A DNA stretch of 64,000 nt from Megamerina dolium (taxonomy: Eukaryota > Arthropoda > Insecta > Diptera > Megamerinidae): contig OY978529.1 of NCBI GenBank assembly GCA_963854835.1, forward strand, positions 8,434,501-8,498,500, read 5' to 3'. The translations under genes were made by a program, and so were the position numbers. Positions 21,128 through 32,183 of the stretch are shown one piece after another (the first letter of the stretch is position 1; each line of letters begins with the position of its first letter). Under the pieces are notes generated by a model. That model was given only the letters and a program-made list of their open reading frames with translations. It was not told the DNA's origin and searched no databases.

Positions 21128-22530
21128 ATGAATTATGATTATGTACCATTTTCACGCATAGGTTCCGTCTACAAAGAATATAGACGCATGTTTGGCGGCA
21201 CTCCTTGTATAATGAGGCTCGTGAACGATTTTGCCGAGAGTGGGACAATCGTCAAGAGTCCTTATCATCGAGATTCCTCAGTTCGGACACAGGAAACCAT
21301 CGCTATCTAGCCACTGCAATACAACCCAATCCTAGTTTCGTCAAGGAGCTTAGCTGCTCAAATGAACATCAGCAGACAGTCTTACCTACTTACTTATGTG
21401 GCCATAACAACCGAATATCGATTTAGGCCGAATATAATATGCTTCGCCAGCCATCTCTGTTCTTCGCTAGCTGGCGCCAGTTAGAAATTCCAAGCGCCGT
21501 CAGGTTCTCCAGTACTTTGTCTTTCCACCGGTGGTGAGGTCTTCCTCTTCTGCGTCGTCCTCCAGCGGGCTCCGAATATAACACCTTCTTAGCTGGAGCG
21601 TGTTCTTCCATTCGCTCGACATGACCTAGCCAGCGCAGCCGCTGGATTTTGATGCGCTTTACTATGTCAATATCGGCATACAGCTCGTACAGCTCATGGT
21701 TGTACCTTATTCGGTACTCGTCACCAACGCAAATAGGTCCAAAGATCTTACGTAGGACTTTTCTCTCGAAAACTCCAAGCATTCGCTCATCCAAAGTGGA
21801 AATTGTCCAGGCTTCAGCGCCATTTGTTAGGACAGGCATGATGAGAGACTTGTAGAGTGTAGTTTTCGTCCTTCGAGAGAGGGCACGACTTCTCAATTGC
21901 TTACTTAGCCCAAAGTAGCACCTGTTTGCAATAGTGATCCTTCGTAATATCTCCAGGCTGACGTCATTACTGCTGTTAATGCTGGTTCCAAGATAGACAA
22001 AGTCCCTTACTACTTCAAAAGCGTAGTTGTCAACAGTGACGTGATGTCCAAGACGCCGTCGCAGACAGTCACTGCTGGCAATTATTCATAAAGATTTACA
22101 CTTATTCCTCTATATAATTCAACTAACCAGTAAACTGAAACTGGAACAAGCAAACGCTTTGAATTTTGCGAGATCCTTCAAATGGCGGAAGAGAACAGAC
22201 ACATTTTGAACTGCATTTTGAAGTCTGATGAGGCCCACTTTGACATAACGGCAAACTTAATTAACAAAATTGTCGAATACTGAGTGATTCTAATCCACAG
22301 ATACTCCATGAGGATCCACTTTGTATCACAATGTGGTGTGAGGTTTCATCAAGGTTTATTGTCAGGCCTTACTTTTTGGAAGAAAGCAGTATTGCTGTTA
22401 CGGTATATGGAGACCGTTACTTAAAGATGTTGAGAGTTTTTCTTTTCAGAGCTACGCCCAAAACACCCTCAATGAATACTCAATGACGAGTTTTTCCCCA
22501 TAGTTTGACACCCGGAAACAAAGATTTTTA
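21128..22530 (+). pseudogene. DD41D mariner-like transposase split by an RTE insertion
   Basis: The left part (21150-21381) encodes YKEYRRMFGGTPCIMRLVND and SSVRTQETIA, an N-terminal DNA-binding segment. The right part (22071-22530) continues with KDLHLFLYIIQLTSKL, KSDEAHFDITANLINK (first catalytic Asp) and, after stops, CGVRFHQGLLSG. The two halves are interrupted exactly by the RTE copy 21382-22060, which has a 10-bp target duplication. Family assignment (rosa-like, DD41D) is by resemblance to the better copy at 42587-44084; catalytic positions two and three are not preserved here. Confidence 0.65.
21382..22060 (-). mobile_element. RTE-like LINE, 5'-truncated, with target duplication
   Basis: 679 bp in minus orientation, flanked by GCAGACAGTC at 21372-21381 and 22061-22070. 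The tail (TAAG repeats, seen as TTACCTACTTACTTA on the plus strand) is at the left. Codes for the C-terminal part: a 157-codon open frame 21423-21896 (SRALSRRTKTTLYKSLIMPV, FERKVLRKIFGPICVG, RLRWLGHVERMEEHAPAKK), with related sequence continuing to 22060. It keeps the VL pair that is missing from the longest copy. Confidence 0.9.
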
Positions 22531-22836
22531 GATATATAACAGATGGTTCATATACAAGTTTCTTTTTACATTCATAAAAATGAACAAAATTAAATTGTTT
22601 TATTCGAAAAAGCAAACATTTCCATTATTTATGGAAGCACGACTTCTGCGACTTTGTTGGATTTGCAGTAGGATACGCTACCAACCCAGTCAACCGATGT
22701 TCCGAGATCTTGGTAACGGTTTCTGGCTCTATCGCACGAATGGCTTGCTCTATATTCGTCTTAAGGGCCCGAATCATTAATGGAATCGATTTTATGGTTC
22801 TTCACGGCACCCAGAAAAAAGTTTCACGCAAGTTTT

Positions 22837-23025
22837 GCACAAACGCACTGTTTGGGCTACACAACATTGTCTTTGGAAATAAGTTTGTATTATTTCCCAA
22901 CGTTATTCAGGCGTAAAGCGATTAAATTCGTTCTGCGTAGATATGATACTGACTTTCTGTCAAGATTTCCAGTGCGAAAGAGCTTTGTTTGTTATTGGTG
23001 TACTATTCGGTCCGTTTTCAAAAAA
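22837..23025 (-). mobile_element. DD41D mariner-like 5' end fragment
   Basis: The reverse complement matches the 5' region of the element at 25863-26470: shared CTTGACAGAAAGTCAGTATC, then CGTTGGGAAAT and ACTTATTTCCAAA. Only about 190 bp of 5' UTR plus the first codons remains. Confidence 0.7.
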
Positions 23026-23089
23026 TAAATCTGGCTGTTGAACCATATTTAGTTTGTTTTACATCATTATTTTTTATTCCATCGGAAAT

Positions 23090-23583
23090 GTCCGAATTTT
23101 TGTTAAATAAAGACCATTCGTGGGAAGTTTTAATTTTCTCTTTCAATTGGAAGAAAAATGCAGCTGAAGTGCATCGATTGCTTGCAGAAGTTTATGGTGA
23201 ATCCAACAGACAAAGCTCGACCTGGTCAGCCAAAAAGTTTGAGGATGAAGAATTGGAGGATTTACTAAGTGAAAACATGCAGAATCGTTAGGAGTTACTC
23301 AACATGCTGTTTAAAAACGCCTGAAGATCTTGGGAACGACGAATTGAAACCCAGAGATGTTGAACAGAGATGCGAACAGCTGCTCCAACGGCAAAAATAA
23401 AAGAGTTTTTGCATGGTTCAGGTTGATGGCACATGACTTAGCTGAACAACACTTCCGTTCTTTCGAAGAAGTCAGAAATTGGGTCGATTCGTGGATCACA
23501 TCAAAAGACGTATCTTATCTCGAGATAGTAGTAAAAGTAGTGGCTCGCTATGGAGAATACTTTCAATAATGTATAAATTCATT
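23090..23583 (+). pseudogene. Mariner (mauritiana type) transposase, internally deleted
   Basis: Homologous to the longer copy at 30130-31374. Kept: NWKKNAAEVHRLLAEVYGES (N-terminal helix-turn-helix), KKFEDEELEDLLSEN, then a jump to the C-terminus MAHDLAEQHFRSFEEVRNWV ... VVARYGEYFQ. All three catalytic aspartates are deleted. Confidence 0.8.
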
Positions 23584-23591
23584 TTGTTATT

Positions 23592-25838
23592 TTTTTTTTT
23601 TTTTTTTTTTTTTACAAGCCTTTTTATTGGATCTTTCTAAAATTACTTAGAAACTAACAATAAGTAATCAAATCTTACAAACTAAATAAAATTATGTGAT
23701 ATTCCCAACGTTCCATCACAATTTGTTGAGTCACGAGGTATAGCAATTTCACAGCATATTCAGTGTGTCTTTTCTTTTTAATCGACGATGCCCCGTGCTC
23801 AGCAACAATTGCCTAGCAAGGGGATTCGGATGACTGTGTAATTTTTGAATGTAGCTTCTGCAAGACATTGCAACTTCCTCAGAAATTGTGGGTACATTTA
23901 AATCTCAATGGATGTTAACGTTCCTCATATACCAAGGCGCGTTTACAATAATTCGCAGACACTTGGATTGTATTCGCTGCAATTTTTCGATATTTGAGGG
24001 AGATGCGGTGCCCCAAAACTGAATACCATAAGTCCAGATTGGCTTCAGGATTGCTTTATATAATAGCACTTTGTATTCGAGATTCAACTTTGATCTTTTG
24101 TGTAACAGCCACCATAACTGATTAATTTTAAGCTTGATCTGAGTTTTCTTTGCCTCTATGTGATTTTTCCAGGTCAGCCTTCTGTCGAGGTGAATACCCA
24201 AGTACTTTGTTGAGGAACATTGTGAAACTGATTGGCCATTAATTTTAAGTGGGGGACATGTATCTGGCCTTAGCGTGAAGGTTACATGTACGCTCTTAGA
24301 TTCATTGACTTTTATACGCCATTTTGCTAGCCAGATTTCGAGAAAATCGATATGAGTCTGCAGGAGTTTATTAGCTTCTATGGGGGTAGAGCGAGAGCAC
24401 AATATTGCCGTATCATCTGCAAAGGTCGATATAAATGTATGGTTATTGCTGGGCATATCTGTAGTGTATAAGAGATACAGTAAGGGGCCCAAAACGCTTC
24501 CTTGAGGAATGCCAGCGTGAATATCCAAAGGATTTGTTGTGTAATCCTTGTGATGTACGAGAAATTGTCTTTTCGTGAGGTAGCTACTAAGCAATGAGGA
24601 GACATTTGCAGGCAGTAATAGTTTGAGTTTGTAAATAAGGCCATCGTGCCATACTTTATCGAAAGCTTGAGTGATATCAAGAAAGACAGCTGAGCAATAC
24701 TTTTTTTCTTCAAAAGTGTTCCTTATCAGAGTTACAATGCGGTGGACTTGTTCTATTGTGCCGTGCTGTTTTCTAAATCCAAACTGATGTTGAGGAATCA
24801 GTTGGTTGAGATTAATAAATGGAGTTATATTCATGACAAGTAGCTTTTCGAATACTTTAGAAAGTAGAGGCAGGAGGCTGATAGGTCTGTACGATGCAAC
24901 TTTTTTAGGGTCTTTTCCTGGTTTTGCTATCATAATAATTTTTGAAGTTTTCCAGCATTTGGGATAGTGTTTAATACGAAGGATATCATTGAAAATGTGC
25001 ATCAGATGAATTACTGAAGCCGGAGGTAGCTCTTTTATCATTTTACCGGTAATTTTATCTGGACCAGGTGATTTTTTTGGGTTTAAATCTTTATAAATTG
25101 CTTTGAATATGTCCTTTTTTTTAATTTTGAGCGTTATTGAGCAAGGTTGAGAAGTTAATATTGGTAATGAGGACTGTGAAGAGGGTGGATTGGGTGTAAA
25201 CACACTTTTTAGGTGGTTTGCAAAAGCCAAACCCTTCTCACAGTTGCTTCTAGCCCAATTACCGTCACTCAAACGGATGGGGGAATCAGTGAGAATTGGC
25301 CGATTTGAGTTTTTTGCTGATTTCCACAAAGAGTAGTCTGACGCTTTACCAGGTGTTAATTTCGCTATGTGCTCTTCTAACTCTTTGTTGTTTTTATTTT
25401 TTAAGGCTTGCTTTAACTTTCGAGTGCAGTGCTGTAGCTGTGTTTTCAGATTCGGTGATCTGAATTATTGCCATTGTCTTCGGAGTCTTCTTTTCTGTCT
25501 TACTAGCAATTCAATATCGGCTGGTGTGTATGGGCTATAGTTTGATTGCTTGCATACCTTTGTGCAGGTGGCTGAGCTGAGAGCTAATGAGAGCAGCTGG
25601 TTGAATTTTTCGAGTGCTGAGTCTACATCGTGTCCATTTCTTAATACAGAACTCAGAGGAAGATGGGAATTTATAAATTTCTTGAATTTTAACCAGTCTA
25701 TTTTCTTTCTAACGCAATTGCTATGGGGGCTTGGTGATTTTATAGATATTACCGTGGGTGAGTGGTCAGATGATAGATCATAATTACACTCTGTGGAGAT
25801 ATTTTCCATCTGCAAACCTTTGGCGACTCCAAAGTCTA
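23592..25838 (-). mobile_element. Jockey-like LINE, 5'-truncated, with target duplication
   Basis: Minus orientation, with its poly-A tail seen as a T run at 23592-23613, flanked by TTGTTATT at 23584-23591 and 25839-25846. It carries the reverse transcriptase frame (23905-25329) and, after a break at 25330-25464, an upstream segment (25465-25838). It is nearly the same sequence as the plus-strand copy at 32184-34555, so the two form a large inverted pair about 6.3 kb apart. Truncated in the endonuclease region. Confidence 0.9.
23905..25329 (-). pseudogene. Jockey-like reverse transcriptase, 5' part broken
   Basis: 474 codons open. The reverse transcriptase core includes KKSPGPDKITGKMIKELPP, YRPISLLPLLSKVFEKLL, QHQFGFRKQHGTIEQVHRIV, FLDITQAFDKVWHDGL (first catalytic Asp), AGIPQGSVLGPLLYLLYT and ISTFADDTAILCSRS (FADD catalytic pair). 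The C-terminal domain continues with STKYLGIHLDRRLTWKNHI. Upstream coding (25465-25838: NCVRKKIDWLKFKKFINSHL and onward) is out of register, so the full protein cannot be made. Compare the open frame at 32229-34400. Confidence 0.85.
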
Positions 25839-25862
25839 TTGTTATTAAAATAAATAAAATAT

Positions 25863-26470
25863 TTTCAACTACATACAATTATAATATGTATACAAGGAGG
25901 ACCATTTAGTGGATTTTTTTGAACATTTTTTATTTTTACAGTGAGAACTCTGTTCCAGTGGAAACCTTGACAGAAAGTCAGTATCACATCTCTGCGGAAC
26001 AAAATGAAAGGCTTTACGCTTCAACAACGTTGGGAAATCATGCAAACTTATTTCCAAAATCAATATTGTTTAGCCCAAACATTGCGTTTATTAAAAAGAA
26101 GTTTCTTTCTGACGAAGCGCATTTTCATCTCAGCGGTTATTTTAACAAGCAAAACTGCCCCATCATTGGTTTGGAAAACCCGCACGTGATGTTCGAGAAG
26201 CCAATTTTTCTTTGAAAATGCTGAGAGCTACAGAGCCATGATAAACAATTTTTTGCTGTCGGAAATTGAAGACATGGATTTGGACGATCTTTGGTTTCAG
26301 CAGGACTAAAGTCGTTTTCCATATATAATAGGAATGGATGCTCTTTCGAATAAACCTAAAAATTTATGTTTGTTAATTTTTTTTTTTTTTTTTTTTTTTT
26401 GAATTTCTAAAGAGAAACTTGTATACAAGTATGGTCTACCCTGTACATGCAGTATATTTTCATTTTTAAT
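25863..26470 (+). mobile_element. DD41D mariner-like element, internally deleted
   Basis: Has a 5' region, a start-like segment MKGFTLQQRWEIMQTYFQNQ, then a jump to FLSDEAHFHLSGYFNKQNCP (first catalytic Asp) and further decayed sequence (LDDLWFQQD at about 26281-26307, second Asp region). A T-rich run follows (26378-26400), then a possible 3' tip TACAAGTATGGTCTACCCTG. Tips at 25890 (ACAAGGAGGACCATTTAG) and 26445 are only weakly inverse to each other, so the exact ends are uncertain. Not autonomous. Confidence 0.65.
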
Positions 26471-27583
26471 GTTTAACTACAATTTTGAAAATTGAAACAA
26501 CAGCAAAATAAAGTTGTTTTTATTTTTAAAAGGAAGAATCAAAATCTTGTCAAATAAGAAGTCGACTGTCATCTATCATAAGCATCAGTTGACAGCCGTC
26601 ACCCATTACACAACAAGAAAATGTGGCCAACGGGTCACCTTATATACACCATTCTAATTAAATATGTATGAGAGAAAGCACCACATGCTGTCTAACCAGT
26701 TCAAGTGAAGAAAGAAGACAACATGTATTTCAAACTTTGAATTTTCACAGAATAATGCCTTGTATTCATAGTGTTAGAAATAACTAATACGGCTGCTAAA
26801 GGAAACAGGTAGTAAATAATGGCACAACGTACTTGATACCCATGTGAATATTTTCATAAAATCGGCAAGCGCAAAAAGTACTTAGTACTTGAAAAAATCA
26901 TCGTAGTTACAATACTTGTATCTGAACAACAATATGTGTGTGAGTGTGTGAGTGTGTGTTTCAGGCTTCAGGTGTATAAAAAACTACGAGAAAGCACTCA
27001 CATATTATCGTATACAATGTATAATTATACGTTTTAAAACAATAATCGTACAACAAGAAGAGTGGCAAGAAAAGCAAAGCGATCACGATCTCGCTGACAG
27101 TGAATGTGACTATTTATTGGGTCACTATTCATAACTGTTATTGCTGCTGATGCTGCTGTTGCAACTGCCTCTGACGCCATTGAAACTTGCGTTGATGAAG
27201 GCTGTGCAGATTTAATAGTGTCAGGTGCAATTTAAAAATGTGGTCGACTGGCTATAACACAAACAAACTTTAAACATCTCTTTACCACTCGACAAGTAAG
27301 AGTAAGCACGTATCTTTTGTCACAATAAACTTACAATGCCCGGCAACTTGTTCTTGGCATTGTTGACAATGCGGGGATATATAATTTTCATCGTTATTTC
27401 TTTTTCAGTCATCATTATATTTTGTTGTACAAAAATAATTCGTTTTAATTAATTTCGAAACAATTCAAACAAACGAAAGCCAAAAAGAATAAACTTTCAA
27501 TTTCGATTTATGTATGTAAATTATTATTATTATTGTTGTTTAATCAAATTCATTCACAAAAAACTGCTCAAAATATTTAACTA
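26471..27583. other. No gene recognised; TG repeat
   Basis: AT-rich DNA with a short (TG)n/(GTGTGA) tract at 26934-26962. Small open frames (for example 26952-27134) show no recognisable domain. Confidence 0.5.
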
Positions 27584-27689
27584 CAGTGGATCCTCGATTA
27601 ACGAACAAAGTTTCGTTTAACGATCAACGAAAAAGAACGAAATAACTGTTTAAAGCAAGCAAGGGGTGGTTCGAAAATTTTAAGAAAAC

Positions 27690-29600
27690 CTACTGGCGTC
27701 CATAATTGTGACCAAACGGGTCTTTTCTGGGAAAAATGTTCAAACAAAACCTATACAATATCAGAGGAGAAAGCTATGCCAGCCAGGCCACAAACCAATG
27801 AAATACCACTCTACTCTGCTTTTTTGTGCCAATGGAAAAGGCGATTTGAAAATAAAACCACTCCTCATCTATCATTCAGAAAATCTGCGCACCTTCAAAA
27901 AACATATTGTCGACAAGAGCAGGCCAAATGTCATATGGAGGTCCAAAAGTAATACTTGGGTGACACGTGACGTTTTTACTTATTGGGTCAATAAAGTTTT
28001 TGCTCCGTCTGTGGTGAAATATTTGATTGAGATGGATTTACCACTTCACGCCTTGCTTGTTGTGGACAACGCTTCATCCCATCTACATCAAAAAAGAGCG
28101 CAAAATCATCAAAATTCACTTTTTGCCTTCCAAAATCACTGCGTGACTTCAGCCTATAGATCAGTATTTCAAGAAACTCTACACTAAAGAACTTTTCCAG
28201 CGTTGCTTTGAAGTGTTGAATGGAACCAATCTCACACTAAGAGTTTTGGAAAGAACTCTCGAATCTTCCTGAAAGAAACTTTGTGCTTTACTGCAAGGAG
28301 CTCCTCCACATCTCCTCACACACCTCACTTTATCAGACGATGAGGCAACATAAGAACAACAATCTTCTAGTGCAATTAGAGAAATGCTAAAAGCATTGAT
28401 GTCTGTAGCATCATACATTAAAGCTCATATCAGTTGGTGTTAAAAGGAACCAATATTAAGATTCTAGACGTGGTCTAGAATTCACCGGGTCTCACGGTCT
28501 TTGACAGGATGGATAAAAAATGTATATTTTCCAAACTCTTCGAAGTGATCATTCACGATCGCTCAGCGTGGAGAAACAATGAAATATTTCTAGAACATGG
28601 CTCACAGCTATGGTACACTGACCGGTCCAAAATGGAAGATGGCAGTGCTGGAGTGGGAATTGTAGGGCCGAATTTCCGGAAGGCAATTGCAATGGGAAAA
28701 ATACCTTCCATTTTTCCGGCGGAGGTCCACGCCTTAGAGCTATCTGTCAGAGAACGTCTACGTAGGGGCACTCGAGAAACCAACATATGCATTCTTTCAT
28801 TTAGTCAGGCAGCTCTAAAATCACTAATTTCTCGTTCCAATCTAAGTTGGTTTGGGAATGCTTTGAACACCTCAATACCTTAGCAAAGAGGAACTCTGTG
28901 ACTCTAATATGGATACCGTGACACGAGGGACATGCAAGAAATGAAATGGCAGATTTACTGGCCAAAAAGGACGCAGACACTACTTTCATAGGCCCATAAC
29001 CCTTCTCCGATTTAAACAGTAACTTCGTGAAAAACTTAATATATGAAAAGGAAAAAAGTAGTCTAACCGATTACTGGAGAGCCCAAACAGTTATGCGGTA
29101 GTCGAAAAGATTCATTGACCCTGAACACATTAAGGTAGATACTATCTTGAACCTCAGCAGAAAAGACATCCAGCTGTACACTGAACTATTAACAGGTCAT
29201 TGTAAACTTAATTATCACATAATGAAAGTGGGTGTGGTAAACAACGATCTCTGTCGACTCTGTCTTGAAGAGCAGGAAACACGTTCTTTGCAATTGCCCA
29301 GCTGTGGCTAGACGCAGACTAGACTACCTAGGCAACGGATTCATAGTTCCCCTCTGGGAACTAGTTAAAATCAATCCCACAGCAGTGACAAGATTTATAA
29401 ATAGTCTTGAGATCTGCTAGTTAGGGAATAAGGCTGAACAAAAGATCTTCAAGTCGCGGTGCTTCATAGCCTTAATAATAATAATAATAAATCATACATT
29501 AAAAAGCATCACCCCAATCAGACAGTGGCTAAACCCAGCCACAGATAAATTCAATAATACTGCTGTGTCCCATTTGCAACAAACGACTCTAGACAGCTTT
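27690..29600 (+). pseudogene. pogo/Tigger-like transposase, interrupted by a LINE
   Basis: Recognisable catalytic domain: NCDQTGLFWEKCSNKTY (first catalytic Asp), a frameshift at about 27735-27780, then MKYHSTLLFCANGKGDLKIK, NVIWRSKSNTWVTRDVFTYW, PLHALLVVDNASSH (second Asp). Further frames give TKELFQRCFEVLNGTNLTLR and MLKALMSVASYIK. Translation of the sequence right of the LINE (29491 on) continues with KHHPNQTVA, which shows the coding region originally ran across the insertion point. The N-terminal DNA-binding part is missing. Inactive. Confidence 0.8.
28423..29490 (+). mobile_element. RNase H-bearing LINE (I/R1-type), 5'-truncated, inserted in pogo
   Basis: Flanked by the 13-bp duplication ATCATACATTAAA (28410-28422 and 29491-29503), with a (TAA)n tail at 29473-29490. 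Codes for an RNase H domain: YTDRSKMEDGSAGVGIVG (the first acidic residue lies in the TD.S motif) and FPAEVHALELSVRERL (Glu). After a frameshift near 28870 it continues HEGHARNEMADLLAKKDADT, and ends with a cysteine-rich segment (NNDLCRLCLEEQET). The (TAA)n tail and RNase H domain fit the I/R1 group of LINEs. Broken by frameshifts and stops. Confidence 0.9.
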
Positions 29601-29724
29601 TTTGTTAAAGAAAGCTATCCATGTAGTTATAATAAAAACAAGTTTTTTTTTATTTTTTAGTTTTTCCGTTCCAAATTGTCTCATCCTCGTCCTATATTCA
29701 GTTCCCTAAAAATGTTTATACTTA

Positions 29725-30064
29725 TTGTTCGATCACTGGATTCTGTTAATAATAATTGCAACACTTATTTTGTTCAACTATATACAGCAACAATTTATTT
29801 ACTCAACTCTATTTACAATCAATTATTTGCAATAACTCTTTTAATGCTCTAATACTGTATCGATGTTTGCGCAATAGCGTTCGGGATTCGATTGAATTGC
29901 ATTTGTCAACACTGGCTCTATTTATACTCTGTGGCAACACTCCAGAATCTTCCTTTATCATAGTCGAGATTCATCTCTTTCTTTCTCGTTGGCGTGTTCC
30001 GGTTATCGCCTATTTCTTTTTGTTGACATTTGTTTCGATGTTGCTAACATTCGTGTCATTCACA
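29725..30064 (+). mobile_element. LTR copy of the 19265 family, inside pogo
   Basis: Shares CGATCACTGGATTCTGT, TTTATACTCTGTGGCAACAC, TTCTTTCTCGTTGGCGT, GGTTATCGCCTATTTC and the 3' end CATTCACA with the solo LTR at 19265-19614. The 5' TGTGA end is not recognisable, so it is 5' truncated or strongly diverged. No internal retroelement sequence is attached. Confidence 0.8.
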
Positions 30065-30129
30065 ATAGTGACGAGTAACCAACCATCGATGCTCGTTACA
30101 ATATGAATATATATCATATACATTAAATA

Positions 30130-31374
30130 TTGGGAGCGCAAATTAAAAATGCGGGATTGACAACAGATGGCGTAGTTCGGGATATAAGCATCAGACAATA
30201 CTGAAACTATATTCATGTCATAACCTCATTCCATAGCTTTCATTTTCAGTATGTGTCATTTGCCCGGAGTGTAAACAACATAGTTTTTTTGGCTCTCAAT
30301 ATGTCAAGTTTTGTGCCCACAGTTTTGATTTACTTCTTTAATTTGGAGAAAAGTGCAGCTGAATCGCATCGATTACTCTCCGAAGCTTATCCGGAGTGTG
30401 CTCTTTCAGTTTCAACATGCGAGAGGTGGTTTGTGCGTTTCAGAAGTGGTGATTTTGATGCGGAAGACAAAGAACGTCCAGGACAGCCGAAGAAGTTTGA
30501 AGATGCTGAATTGGAGGCATTACTCGATGAGGACTCGTGTCAAACGCAAGAAGAACTTGCCAAATTGTTCGAGGTTACACGCCAAGCCATTTCCCATCGA
30601 TTGAAACTATTGGGAATGATTCAAAAGCAAGGAAATTGGGTACCGTACGAGTTAAAGCCGAGAGACGTCGAAAGGTGATTTTTCACTTGCGAACAGCTAC
30701 TCCAAAGGCAACAAAGGAAAGGTTTTTGCATAGCATCGTTACTGGTGATAAAAAGTGAATCCACTACGACAATCCCAAGCGAAAAAAATCATATGGTTAC
30801 CCCGGTCATGCCTCAACATCGACGGCAAAGCCGAATATCCATGGAAAGAAGCTTATGCTGTGTATTTGGTGTGTCCAGCTGGGTGTGGTGTACTATGAGC
30901 TGCTGCAACCGAGTGAAACGATCACAGGAGCTTTGTATCGAACTCAATTGATGCGTTTGAGCCGAGCATTGCGTGATAAACGGCCACAATATTTGGAAAG
31001 GCACGACAAAGCTCGGCCACATGTTGCAAAACCTGTAAAAACTTATTTGGAAACACTCAAATGGGAAGTCCTACCCCACCCGCCGTATAGCCCAGACATT
31101 GCTCCTTCTGATTACCACTTGTTCCGATCGATGACGCATGACCTGGCTGATCAGCATTTTCGTTCTTATGAGGAAGCCAAAAATTGGATCGGTTAGTGGA
31201 TTGAGGCAAAAGACGAGTCGTTTTTTCGTCGCGGTATCCGTATGTTGCCAGAAAGATGGGAAAAAGTAGTGGCTAGCGATGGACAATACTTCGATTGATC
31301 AGACTGTTACAATTTTTTCGAAATAAATTCTCAAACATTTGAAAAAATTCCGCATTTTTAATTTGCGCTCCCAA
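30130..31374 (+). mobile_element. Mariner (mauritiana type), full length but mutated
   Basis: 1245 bp flanked by TA (30128-30129 and 31375-31376). Perfect-looking inverted tips TTGGGAGCGCAAATTAAAAA, about 26 bp. It sits within the pogo-like element near that element's right end. Length is normal for a mariner. The transposase is disrupted, so this is a structurally complete but probably non-autonomous copy. Confidence 0.95.
30301..31298 (+). pseudogene. Mariner transposase with frameshift and stop
   Basis: Starts MSSFVPTVLIYFF, the common start of this group. N-terminal helix-turn-helix: EKSAAESHRLLSEAYPEC; then TCERWFVRFRSGDFD and QEELAKLFEVTRQAISHRLK. A frameshift falls near 30665. First catalytic Asp in HSIVTGDKK followed by a stop (30757). 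The second sits in ERHDKARPH, where the usual Asn after Asp is Lys and several residues before it are missing. The third is in SPDIAPSDYHLF. A further stop lies at 31194-31196, then ERWEKVVASDGQYFD ends the protein. Several lesions make it inactive. Confidence 0.9.
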
Positions 31375-31510
31375 TAATAAAATTTGGTATTCAAATATTT
31401 TAGTGTTTTACATTGATTTATATCAGAGTAATGGTTTTGCTTTACGCAAGTTTCGTATATCAAATAAGATTCTGGCACGAATTATGTTCGTTAACCGAGG
31501 CTCCACTGTA

Positions 31511-32183
31511 CTTATATACATACACATCTGTGGATGCTTGTCGCTGCTTTGCATTAACCAATATAGTAGTCATAAACTAAACATTTTTGTTTGGTCAATT
31601 GATTAAATTCACTATTGATTAACATAATTCAAACATTTGCATAGTTAATGTGTGTCTTTTTAGCCTGATTTCGATTTCCAACGCAAGTTTATAAAGAATA
31701 CCACACAAATTCAGATGGCGAAAAGAAAATGAAAATAATTAAATTAAAAAATCATAATAAACATAAATAAATGCGTTCATGATAAAAAAGAAAGTGTGAA
31801 TAAAGTCTGCTAATTGTTTCAGTGCGTGTATTCTTTTGAACAAATATGTACAAAAAATTACAGCTCTTGCAATAAAATTTTATAGTATTGCGCTATGACG
31901 CTATGACACTAAAAGCAAAATAAATGAATTGAGCTTAGACAAAATAAACGTTATTATTCATCCACTAAAGTGGATGTATATTTATGCTTGAAGCTAATGC
32001 AAAAACAAATATTATCTTAATAAATTTAATATGAAAGTCATAAATTTTTATTATCGTTTAAAGTTGTAGAATTTCAACCACAGTTCGCCACCCTGGGGTT
32101 ATACGATATTTCAAGCTGGACTTTCGCTGAATAACGATTAAACATCAAGCGATTCTTGAAAATTAGAAAAAGAGTTTCAATTC
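31511..32183. other. No feature recognised
   Basis: AT-rich sequence between the pogo-like element and a Jockey LINE; no coding or terminal repeats supported. Confidence 0.6.

Larger units (their letters stand above)
27584..31508 (+). mobile_element. pogo/Tigger-like transposon hosting later insertions
   Basis: Left tip CAGTGGATCCTCGATTAACG (27584) and right tip, read inward, CAGTGGAGCCTCGGTTAACG (ending 31508) are inverse repeats flanked by TA (27582-27583, 31509-31510). Its own sequence is 27584-28422, 29491-about 29724, about 30065-30129 and 31375-31508. The rest is a LINE (28423-29490), an LTR copy (29725-30064) and a mariner (30130-31374). Transposase remnants show it is a DDE element of the pogo/Tigger/jerky group. 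Confidence 0.9.

Noticed and set aside
24378..24713. A 111-codon frame within the Jockey copies (also 33436-33771)
   Set aside because: It overlaps the reverse transcriptase core in another frame, and its composition follows from that gene.
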